Shown: positions 1-6,153 of the stretch, in pieces
How the letters are laid out: every line of letters starts with the position of its first letter
Numbering within the stretch: the stretch's first letter is position 1
NCBI GenBank assembly: GCA_024654345.1
Contig: JANLIN010000109.1
Span: 1-19,865 of the forward strand
Source: Candidatus Komeilibacteria bacterium
GTDB lineage: Bacteria > Patescibacteriota > Patescibacteriia > UBA1558
DNA: 19,865 bases
Direction: 5' to 3'
Position numbers and translations under genes: made by a program
Notes under the pieces: generated by a model
Told to the model about the DNA's origin: nothing
Database searches by the model: none
Seen by the model: only the letters and a program-made list of their open reading frames with translations

Positions 1-1
1 T

Positions 2-481
2 TCACTTATAATGGTGGACTACTTTTGGCAGGGCATAACTCAGCTGGATGCTGAAACAGCCAACGGTGCTATTCTTGATATGGTAGAGTGGGAGAAAAAT
101 TATTTTGACTATTACGAGGATACGACCATGGTGGAGACAGCGGCGATTGCGGAAAATTATTGGCGCTACCATACGATCATCAGAAAGAATCCCACCGTTA
201 GAATGATAAAAGAGTATATTGCTCAGGGTTATCCGGTTATAGCTCCTTTTTATGGTAAGGCGATTGGTAACCCCAATTATAGTGGTGATGGCCCTCTCTA
301 CCATATGATGGTCATCAAGGGCTACAAAGGCGACAAGTTTATCACCAATGATCCGGGCACGAAGAGAGGTGCTGATTATATGTATGACGCCGAGCACCTA
401 TTGAGCGTCATCCACGATTGGAACGGTGGCGATGTGCAAAATGGTGAGCCTTATATTTTAATTCTGGAACCACGCGGGTGA
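2..481 (+). CDS. C39-like cysteine peptidase, C-terminal part
   Basis: The reading frame is already open at base 2, so this is the C-terminal part of a gene that begins before the window; the ATG at 11 is probably internal. The 159 visible residues fit the papain-like Peptidase_C39_2 group. An LYHMMVIKGY stretch would carry the catalytic His, and FITNDPGTKRG would carry the Asp/Asn that follows it. The catalytic Cys motif, normally in the N-terminal half, is not in view. Many members of this group are exported bacterial hydrolases, but no signal peptide can be judged here. The stop is TGA at 479-481. The gene is convergent with hup, and no good plus-strand terminator follows it. The family call rests on the His and Asp blocks only. 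Confidence 0.65.
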   Translation, partial: SLIMVDYFWQGITQLDAETANGAILDMVEWEKNYFDYYEDTTMVETAAIAENYWRYHTIIRKNPTVRMIKEYIAQGYPVIAPFYGKAIGNPNYSGDGPLYHMMVIKGYKGDKFITNDPGTKRGADYMYDAEHLLSVIHDWNGGDVQNGEPYILILEPRG

Positions 482-568
482 TGGGAAAACAGGCAGCGGT
501 GTATTATTTTGCCGGTCGGTGAACTTATTCATCGCCGAGACTACACCTCTCTCTCTTTTTTGCGTAAC

Positions 569-598
569 AAAAAAACCATTCTCAAGTAGAAGAATAGT
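569..598 (-). terminator. Rho-independent terminator of hup
   Basis: On the minus strand an 8-bp stem (ACTATTCT with AGAATGGT, one U-G pair, 8-nt loop) is followed directly by a T run read from 575 down to 569. The wobble pair exists only in minus-strand RNA, which supports that orientation. It lies just past the hup stop codon. Confidence 0.75.
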
Positions 599-610
599 GT
601 CGGCGGAAGG

Positions 611-901
611 CTATTCCTGACGCGATTTCTTCAGGGCCTCTTTAAGATTTTTCCCCGCTTTGAATTTAGGTACTTTTACTTCCGGCATCCTGATTCTTTG
701 TTTGGGATTACGCGGATCAACGCCCATGCGTGAAGAGCGAATACGCGCAGAAAAAGTACCGAAACCGGTCAATGTTACTTCTTCGCTATTTTGGAGGGCC
801 GCAATGGTAGTTTCTTCCAAAGAATCAATCACTCTTTCCACTGCTTTCTTATCAATCCCAGTGCGCTCAGTGATGTTTTCTATCAATTTGGCTTTATTCA
901 T
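611..901 (-). CDS. hup: HU-family DNA-binding protein
   Basis: This 96-residue protein has the full HU/IHF fold pattern. A helical N-terminus (NKAKLIENITERTGIDKK) leads to the signature GFGTFSARIRSSRMGVDPRN at about residues 46-65, which forms the start of the DNA-wrapping beta arms. It ends with KVPKFKAGKNLKEAL, the usual C-terminal helix. HU dimers bend DNA, compact the nucleoid and assist replication and recombination. It is the last gene of the minus-strand block and has its own promoter inside the 3' end of ymdB and its own terminator. No Shine-Dalgarno sequence is seen in the short AT-rich leader. HU and IHF subunits cannot be told apart with certainty here; HU is the default for a single-copy gene. 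Confidence 0.95.
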   Translation of the reverse strand: MNKAKLIENITERTGIDKKAVERVIDSLEETTIAALQNSEEVTLTGFGTFSARIRSSRMGVDPRNPKQRIRMPEVKVPKFKAGKNLKEALKKSRQE

Positions 902-926
902 AAAATTGTATTTTTTTACTATCTAC

Positions 927-955
927 AGTATAGCGATTATTTTATTTTATCTCAA
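927..955 (-). promoter_or_regulatory. hup promoter
   Basis: On the minus strand TTGAGA (955-950) and TATACT (932-927) are separated by 17 bp. This predicts a start near 920 and a leader of about 19 nt. The -35 box lies inside the last codons of ymdB, so hup can be transcribed independently of rny-ymdB. Confidence 0.7.
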
Positions 956-1778
956 CTATTTCTCGAAGGTGGCGAAAGAGCTGTGGTTTTCCGGTACTGG
1001 CCTCTATTTCCATATAAACCGCGTTTATTTCCGCCGGCCCGCTTTTTGGTATATCAAAGACTATTTTCTTGCCGGCAATAAAACGATCCAGTATTATGTC
1101 CTTTTTTACCCCCAGGACGGTTTCATAGCCACCCACCATGCCAACGTCGGTAATATAGGCGGTCCCGGCTGGCATGATCTGTGCGTCAGCCGTCGGAATG
1201 TGCGTGTGAGTACCGAGTACAGCGCTGACACGGCCATCGACATACCACCCCATGGCGCGGGCTTCGCTGGTCATTTCGGAATGGAAGTCAATGATTTTGA
1301 CAGTGGACGACTTCACTGAATCTTCCGCCAGAATTTCATCAATAGCTTCAAACGGTGATTGGATAGTCATTTCATCGCCATTATCAGCGTAGGCTTTCAT
1401 TGCTTCGTAGGCCAGTAGGTTTATGATTGCGACCTTGGTATCTTTGACGGTGATTATTTTGGTACCGTCGCCGGTGCGACTGCGCGGATCATTGGCCGGG
1501 GTTAGCAGTGGGTAGCCTTCTTGATCAATCAAATTGGTGACATTATCTTTGCGCCAGACGTGATTACCGGAGGTCATTACCTGGATTCCCAAATCTTTCA
1601 TCTCTGACAAAGTCTTGGCGGTCACGCCCTTGCCGTGGGCAATATTTTCCACGTTGGCCATGATCAAATCAGGCTGATATTCGGCCTGCCAGTGGGGAAG
1701 TATTTGGGCAACGGCTTGTCGGCCGATCTTGCCCATAATATCGCCAAAGAAAATAATTTTGAGATGTTTAACGGGCAT
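942..1778 (-). CDS. ymdB: YmdB-type metallophosphoesterase (cyclic nucleotide phosphodiesterase)
   Basis: This 278-residue protein matches the YmdB family, whose characterised members hydrolyse 2',3'- and 3',5'-cyclic nucleotides with a dinuclear metal site. The metal and catalytic motifs appear in order: GDIMG (12-16), NVEN (42-45), GNH (71-73), DFHSE (164-168), GTHTH (189-193) and TDVGM (210-214). The length is close to that of the Bacillus protein. The start codon overlaps the end of rny by 11 bp, so the two genes are almost certainly co-transcribed. The rny-ymdB order is the same as in Bacillus subtilis. No Shine-Dalgarno sequence is visible at the overlap, so translation probably depends on ribosomes finishing rny. 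In Bacillus, YmdB influences biofilm gene expression; whether that holds here is unknown. Confidence 0.93.
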   Translation of the reverse strand: MPVKHLKIIFFGDIMGKIGRQAVAQILPHWQAEYQPDLIMANVENIAHGKGVTAKTLSEMKDLGIQVMTSGNHVWRKDNVTNLIDQEGYPLLTPANDPRSRTGDGTKIITVKDTKVAIINLLAYEAMKAYADNGDEMTIQSPFEAIDEILAEDSVKSSTVKIIDFHSEMTSEARAMGWYVDGRVSAVLGTHTHIPTADAQIMPAGTAYITDVGMVGGYETVLGVKKDIILDRFIAGKKIVFDIPKSGPAEINAVYMEIEASTGKPQLFRHLREIVEIK

Positions 1779-3294
1779 ATTCGGTAATACGAGTTTCTCT
1801 AATGACGGTAACTTTTATTTCCCCGGGATACTTCAACTCCTGTTCGATCTTGTCGGCAATTTCACGGGCCAATTTCATGGCTCGATAGTCATCGATATTT
1901 TCCGGACGGACAAAGACGCGAATTTCGCGACCGGCCTGAATGGCGTAGGTTTTATCTACCCCTTCAAAATTATTGGCCAGCTTTTCCAGTTCATCTAGTC
2001 TCTGAATATAGTTTTCAAAAGAATCTTTTCGTGCTCCGGGACGAGCGCCAGATATAGAATCAGCTACCTTACACACCACACCTTCCAAGGTACGGGGGTT
2101 ATCTTCATGGTGAGCAATACACAGATAGGCCACCTCTTCCGGCAAGCCAAACTTTTTGAGAATGTCATAACCGATCTCAGGATGGCCACCTTGGATCTCC
2201 TGATCAACAGCTTTACCAATATCATGGAAAAGACCACCTTTCTTACAGATGGAGACGTCGGCCCCGATTTCAGCCGCTAGCAAGCCGGCTAGTTTAGCGA
2301 CTTCTAGCGAGTGAAGAAGCTGATTTTGACCGTATGAGGTGCGATATTTGAGTCGTCCTAGTAACATGATCAGCTTCGGCTCAATACCGGTAATACCCAG
2401 CTCATAAAGAGCGTCTTCGCCGGCCTTCTTTATGTCGACGGCCAGTTCTTTCTTCGCCTCTTCGACCACTGTTTCGATGCGTCCGGGATGAATGCGACCA
2501 TCGGAAATAAGCTTATCCAGAGATCGCTTCGCCAAGTGGCGACGAATCGGGTTGAAGCCGGAGACGAGAATGGCCTCCGGTGTATCATCGACTATTATCT
2601 CGACCCCTGTGAGCTGTTCAATGGCCTTGATATTGCGACCTTCACGACCTATTATTCGCCCCTTCATCTCGTCGGAGGGAAGATTGACAATGGTAGTGGT
2701 AGTTTCGGCCGTATGAGCGTGCGATATTCTTTGCAGGACCGTGCTGATCAGCTCTTTAGCCTTTGTTTCCAGCTGTTCAGTGGATTGTTCCTGCAGTTTG
2801 CGAATACGACCGAGTAGATCCGTCTTGGCTCTTTCTTCGGTATGTTTGATGAGAATCTCTTTAGCCTCTTCTCTTGTCAGCTCGGAGATTTTTTCCAACT
2901 TTTCTACTTGTTGTTGTTTGACTGTTTCAATTTCTTTTTTAACGGTGTCAACTTGTCGTGCTTTATCATAAAGCTTCTGTTGGCGCTCTTCAAGCTCCAA
3001 AAGTTTTTGGTCAAACAAAGCTTCTCTTTTTTCAACTCTTTTTTGGAGATGATTGATTTCTTGTCGTCGTTCTTCGGCTTCCTGTTTGGCCTTGTCGATG
3101 ATCTTGATAGATTTATCACTGGCTTCAAGCAGGATTTCTTTTTGCTTGGTGCGGGCTTCGGTAAGGATATCATCGGCTTTGCGTTCGGCGGAATCGACCG
3201 TACGCAGGGCCATATATTTGCGGATCATATAGCCGATAGCGCCAAAACAAGCGGCGACTACTAGCAAAGCCACAACCCAGAAGATGGTGGACAT
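1768..3294 (-). CDS. rny: Ribonuclease Y, membrane-anchored endoribonuclease
   Basis: RNase Y starts mRNA decay by single-strand endonucleolytic cleavage at the inner face of the membrane. All parts of the 508-aa family architecture are visible. An N-terminal membrane anchor spans about residues 4-23. A long charged coiled coil (about 30-190) is rich in Lys, Glu and Gln. A KH RNA-binding domain carries GRIIGREGRNIKAIE. An HD domain carries HSLEVAKLAG, then LFHDIGKA (the HD metal pair), then IAHHEDN, and the conserved tail includes SGARPGARKDSFENYI. The start is supported by AAAGG 8 nt upstream of the ATG. A promoter lies about 110 bp upstream, and ymdB overlaps the 3' end. The length is close to the Bacillus enzyme (about 520 aa). 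Confidence 0.97.
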   Translation of the reverse strand: MSTIFWVVALLVVAACFGAIGYMIRKYMALRTVDSAERKADDILTEARTKQKEILLEASDKSIKIIDKAKQEAEERRQEINHLQKRVEKREALFDQKLLELEERQQKLYDKARQVDTVKKEIETVKQQQVEKLEKISELTREEAKEILIKHTEERAKTDLLGRIRKLQEQSTEQLETKAKELISTVLQRISHAHTAETTTTIVNLPSDEMKGRIIGREGRNIKAIEQLTGVEIIVDDTPEAILVSGFNPIRRHLAKRSLDKLISDGRIHPGRIETVVEEAKKELAVDIKKAGEDALYELGITGIEPKLIMLLGRLKYRTSYGQNQLLHSLEVAKLAGLLAAEIGADVSICKKGGLFHDIGKAVDQEIQGGHPEIGYDILKKFGLPEEVAYLCIAHHEDNPRTLEGVVCKVADSISGARPGARKDSFENYIQRLDELEKLANNFEGVDKTYAIQAGREIRVFVRPENIDDYRAMKLAREIADKIEQELKYPGEIKVTVIRETRITEYAR

Positions 3295-3634
3295 ATAAAT
3301 TACCTTTCAAGGGTAGCTTTGATAGAGGAGATGAGGGGGGGAGCCTTTAGGCGACTCTAAGTAGGCGAGCGTCATAAAACAAGCCACTGAAAAATGGACT
3401 TGTTATATGCTGGTAGAGATAGTTCTCAAAAAGAGAATAGATAGTAAATGTCATAGTGAATTGCGGAAAAAACAGCCTAAAATCTATCTTTCGCGTACTT
3501 TCTATATCCGTTGGCTATCAAAGCTATTAGTTAATAAAAAGTGCAAAGTTATCGTAGCATGGTTCCGGTAAAATATCAAACAACCGGCGCCGGCTTTTTT
3601 ATGTGACGATAAGCATCGTTGGCTACACGGTAGC
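3295..3634. other. Gene-free spacer between clpP and rny
   Basis: The 340-bp gap holds the rny promoter and Shine-Dalgarno. It also has a hairpin at about 3379-3405 (AACAAG with CTTGTT, extended by CCA with TGG across a one-base bulge) near the predicted rny transcript start, and a small stem ACGAT-AAGC-ATCGT at about 3606-3619 just beyond the clpP stop. A 10-bp palindrome CCGGCGCCGG (3584-3593) is followed by six T on the plus strand. No clear minus-strand terminator for clpP was found. Confidence 0.5.
3402..3429 (-). promoter_or_regulatory. rny-ymdB promoter
   Basis: On the minus strand TTGAGA (3429-3424) and TATAAC (3407-3402) are 16 bp apart. This gives a predicted start near 3395 and a leader of about 100 nt before rny. 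A perfect 5-bp inverted repeat (TTCTC, 5-nt loop, GAGAA) overlaps the -35 box. Confidence 0.5.
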
Positions 3635-4210
3635 TCAAGAAATAATTTTATCGGCGACACCGTATTTAACGGCTTCTTCAGCGTTCATAAAGAAGTCGCG
3701 CTCGGTGTCTTCCTCTACTTTTTTAATGGTTTGACCGGTGTGTTTAGCCAAGAGTCGGTTGAGACGTTCCTTAATTTTTAATATGTGTTCCGCTCTGATC
3801 TTGATATCCGTAGCCTGACCTTCGGCTCCACCCATGACTTGATGAAGCATAACTTCAGCATTGGGAAGGATAAAGCGCTTGCCCTTGGCGCCGGCCGTTA
3901 AAAGGAAGGCTCCCATGGAACTGGCTGTGCCGATGCAAATTGTTGAGACATCTGATTTTATGTACTGCATTGTGTCATAGATTGCCATACCGGCGGTGAC
4001 AGAGCCGCCCGGTGAGTTGATATACAGTTTGACATCCTTCTTGTTATCTTGGCTGTCCAGAAAGAGCATCTGAGCGATAACAGCGTTGGAAACAGTATCA
4101 TTTATAGGCGTACCTAAAAAAATTATACGCTCTTTGAGTAAACGCGAATATATATCGTAGGCGCGTTCGCCGTAATTTGATTTTTCTATAACGGTGGGTA
4201 TGAGATACAT
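3635..4210 (-). CDS. clpP: ATP-dependent Clp protease proteolytic subunit
   Basis: ClpP forms the double-heptamer serine protease chamber that degrades proteins unfolded by ClpX, ClpA or ClpC. At 191 residues it has the usual length. Key parts are visible: the oxyanion-region INSPGGSV (64-71), the nucleophile Ser98 in TASSMGAF, His123 in MLHQ, and Asp172 in DTERDFF. The triad is complete, so the enzyme should be active. The start ATG lies 36 bp after the stop of the DHH gene on the same strand, so the two may share a transcript. Only a weak Shine-Dalgarno (AAAG) precedes it. No ATPase partner is encoded in the window. Confidence 0.97.
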   Translation of the reverse strand: MYLIPTVIEKSNYGERAYDIYSRLLKERIIFLGTPINDTVSNAVIAQMLFLDSQDNKKDVKLYINSPGGSVTAGMAIYDTMQYIKSDVSTICIGTASSMGAFLLTAGAKGKRFILPNAEVMLHQVMGGAEGQATDIKIRAEHILKIKERLNRLLAKHTGQTIKKVEEDTERDFFMNAEEAVKYGVADKIIS

Positions 4211-4246
4211 AATTATTCTTTAATTTTTATAATTTACTTGAATAGC

Positions 4247-5212
4247 TTAAACGACTGTAATAGCTTCATTATTATAGGCCAACCGTCCGGTAATAGTAAA
4301 GCCGGCCGCTTTCTTATGTCCGCCGCCGCCAAAAGACATCGCCAAGGCGGCAACATTGGTATCGTCACGGGTGGTCCGTAAACTGCCTTGTATGTGGCCA
4401 TCGCCAGTTTCCACCAGTAGCATGGTAAATCTGACATTACCCATAGTGGCTAGAAAATTTGATAGCCCTTCGGTTTTATTGAAATCAATTTCATGGTCAA
4501 TAAAGTCATTACGTGTTAAATATGTACTGACACAGTTTAGCTTGGAATTGTAAACCAGACGTTGTAAGGCCACGCCCCAGAGACGTAACAGATTGGCGGG
4601 CATGATACGAACGTTGTAAGTGATTATTTTCTGAAAATTTGCGCCGTGCTTCATCAGGGTGGCGGCCGCCGATAAGGCTTGGGGACTGGTAGCCGGATTA
4701 TTAAGACCGCTTGTATCAGTCATAATGCCGTTGAGCAAACAGGTGGCGATGTTGCTGTTTAGAGGGTGTTGCCATAGCTGTAACAGATCATAGATAACCT
4801 CACAGGTGGAGCTGGCCTCTTTGATGACATAGTTGAAACCACCAAACTGCAAATTGGTGGCGTGGTGATCGATATTAATAAGCTTAAAATCGTAGTTGAG
4901 ATCGTTGATTATCTCTTCCACGCCGGCATAGCTCAAACTGCCGGAGTCCAGTACCACGATGATATCATGTTGAACGTCACTGAGTGTCGCTGGCAGTGAA
5001 ATGATTTCGCGATAATATGGTAACCAGTTGAATTGAGCCGGAGCCGGTGTAGCGCAAAACAGTGTGGTGGGAATATTCCAGTTACCTAATAAATCACGGA
5101 GGGCGGTTAAAGAACCAAGAGCGTCACCGTCCGGGTCTTGGTGGCAGATAACAGCTACCCGTTGGGCATTGCACAGAGCTTCTTTGATTTGATAGGCAAC
5201 TTTGTCATTCAT
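4247..5212 (-). CDS. DHH/DHHA1-family phosphoesterase (NrnA-like)
   Basis: This 321-residue protein belongs to the DHH phosphoesterases that include NrnA, which degrades short RNA oligomers and 3'-phosphoadenosine 5'-phosphate. The manganese-binding motifs are in order: HQDPDGDALG (24-33), VLDSGS (87-92), the name-giving NIDHHATN (113-120) and GIMTDTSGL (162-170). The DHHA1 substrate-binding end carries GGGGHKKAAGF (295-305). The length is near that of Bacillus NrnA. It is the first gene of a minus-strand run ahead of clpP and rny, so two RNA-degradation enzymes sit close together. Two TATAAT boxes lie upstream. No Shine-Dalgarno is evident. The exact substrate (nanoRNA, pAp or cyclic dinucleotide products) cannot be read from sequence. 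Confidence 0.9.
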   Translation of the reverse strand: MNDKVAYQIKEALCNAQRVAVICHQDPDGDALGSLTALRDLLGNWNIPTTLFCATPAPAQFNWLPYYREIISLPATLSDVQHDIIVVLDSGSLSYAGVEEIINDLNYDFKLINIDHHATNLQFGGFNYVIKEASSTCEVIYDLLQLWQHPLNSNIATCLLNGIMTDTSGLNNPATSPQALSAAATLMKHGANFQKIITYNVRIMPANLLRLWGVALQRLVYNSKLNCVSTYLTRNDFIDHEIDFNKTEGLSNFLATMGNVRFTMLLVETGDGHIQGSLRTTRDDTNVAALAMSFGGGGHKKAAGFTITGRLAYNNEAITVV

Positions 5213-5236
5213 AAAAATAGTCAGTCTGCCAGTTTA

Positions 5237-5325
5237 GGCTAATTATAGCTGTTTGTCAATGAGAGTGGGGTGAGGTGAGTTCGGGTTGATAGCGGAAAAA
5301 AACTAAATTTTGGCTAATTATAGCT
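5237..5325 (-). promoter_or_regulatory. Duplicated -10 region upstream of the DHH gene
   Basis: A 14-bp sequence, AGCTATAATTAGCC on the minus strand, occurs exactly twice, at 5237-5250 and 5312-5325. Each copy contains a perfect TATAAT. The upstream copy has a possible TTGTTA 15 bp away; the copy nearer the gene has no convincing -35 at normal spacing. Together they may be tandem promoters for the DHH gene. Confidence 0.4.
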
Positions 5326-5369
5326 CTAAAAAGTCGTTAACAACACTGTTTTCCCCAGAAATAACCGCC

Positions 5370-5399
5370 TTGACATTAGTCAGGGTGAGGTGTAATGTC
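5370..5399 (+). promoter_or_regulatory. Promoter with inverted repeat, upstream of the 115-aa gene
   Basis: TTGACA (5370-5375) and TAATGT (5393-5398) are 17 bp apart. The two boxes overlap a perfect 7-bp inverted repeat, GACATTA (5372-5378) and TAATGTC (5393-5399), with half-sites centred 21 bp apart. This geometry fits a dimeric regulator covering the promoter. Confidence 0.5.
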
Positions 5400-5442
5400 T
5401 GATATCAAACCAAAGTAATTTAAAACAACCGAAAAGGCTACA

Positions 5443-5790
5443 ATGATACTAGTACCTGGCTATAACACCGAAATCTACTACAATATGCTACGGTCGTGTG
5501 CGCGCCTGATTGAGGCGGCCGGAAAAGGACTCATTATAGTAGACCTTAGCTATAATGAAGCCGAAGATAAAGTCGAGCGTCTGACTGAGGCTCTAGACTT
5601 TGCGGATAGTGAAGGCGCTGTGGTGATAGTGGCCAGCCTAGCCAAAGAGAGCGCTCTCTGTGGCAAAGATGACAACGTAGGGATGCTTCTGGCCAGAAGT
5701 AATGTTTTTTTCTGTCAGTTGCCAATGTATAGCGGAGAGTTTAACGATCTGCTAGTAAGGGTTTTGAAGCTAAACAAAAAGACTGAGTAA
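5443..5790 (+). CDS. Uncharacterised 115-aa alpha/beta protein
   Basis: I do not recognise this protein by name. It is 115 residues with alternating predicted strands and helices: MILVPGY at the start, GLIIVDLSYNE around residues 29-39, GAVVIVASLAKES near 58-70, then VFFCQLPMYSGEF and a final amphipathic helix. The length and the spacing of Asp after the second strand, Ser after the third and Q-x-P after the last resemble a response-regulator receiver domain with degenerate active-site residues. No acidic pair is seen at the N-terminus and Lys is replaced by Gln, so phosphorylation is unlikely. This is a weak structural guess. The start is supported by AAAAGG 5 nt upstream. The gene is monocistronic, with its own promoter and a terminator overlapping its stop codon. 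Confidence 0.75.
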   Translation: MILVPGYNTEIYYNMLRSCARLIEAAGKGLIIVDLSYNEAEDKVERLTEALDFADSEGAVVIVASLAKESALCGKDDNVGMLLARSNVFFCQLPMYSGEFNDLLVRVLKLNKKTE

Positions 5791-5806
5791 AACTCGGTCT
5801 TTTTTT
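5776..5806 (+). terminator. Terminator shared by the 115-aa gene and rbfA
   Basis: GACTGAG (5781-5787) pairs with CTCGGTC (5793-5799) across a 5-nt loop and is followed by seven T. An A run precedes the stem, so the structure can also stop minus-strand transcripts from infB-rbfA. The single G-T wobble favours the plus direction. The stop codon of the upstream gene lies in the loop. Confidence 0.85.
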
Positions 5807-5817
5807 ATATGAGTATT

Positions 5818-6153
5818 TTATTGGTGCAGTTTGTTGATGGCGTCATCGATCTCTCTGGCCTTCAACTCTACCTCATCTATTTTGAAACGTAGTCGGGGAA
5901 ATTTTGCCAAGTGGAGAGTACGATTGAGCTTTGTCTGCATGGCGCGGGCTTGTTTTTGCAGGGCGGTGAGGGCGGTACCCTGCCTTCCTTCCGGTAGGAC
6001 GCTGATGTAGATGAATGCCCAGCTTAAATCAGGTGTGACATCTGTACGAGTAATGGTGACAAAAATATTCGGCGGGAGTTCTATATCTCTGATCAAAATC
6101 TCATTGAGATTGTGCTGTATCAGTGAAGCGAGTTGTTCCGTGCGCTGACTCAT
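5818..6153 (-). CDS. rbfA: Ribosome-binding factor A
   Basis: RbfA is a small KH-fold protein that binds the 30S subunit during 16S rRNA maturation. The ATG at 6153 is chosen because it overlaps the infB stop as TAATG and begins with the typical MSQRTEQLASLIQHNLNEIL. The frame could extend upstream to 6231 but only inside infB. The resulting 111-residue protein shows the family pattern: an N-terminal helix with the NEIL turn, then FVTITRTDVTPDLSWAFIYIS (strands of the KH fold), and the C-terminal LHLAKFPRLRFKIDE. It is translationally coupled to infB, a very common neighbour, and the transcript ends at the bidirectional terminator below. Confidence 0.93.
   Translation of the reverse strand: MSQRTEQLASLIQHNLNEILIRDIELPPNIFVTITRTDVTPDLSWAFIYISVLPEGRQGTALTALQKQARAMQTKLNRTLHLAKFPRLRFKIDEVELKAREIDDAINKLHQ

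Noticed and set aside
660..1319. 219-codon plus-strand ORF
   Set aside because: It is the shadow of hup and ymdB on the other strand; both of those have full family motifs.
5242..5258. TTGACA followed after only 6 bp by TATAAT; similar pairs with 8 bp spacing at 10082 and 14833
   Set aside because: The spacing is far too short for a sigma-70 type promoter, so each box is judged separately. The 14841 TTGACA was instead paired with TAAAGT at 16 bp.
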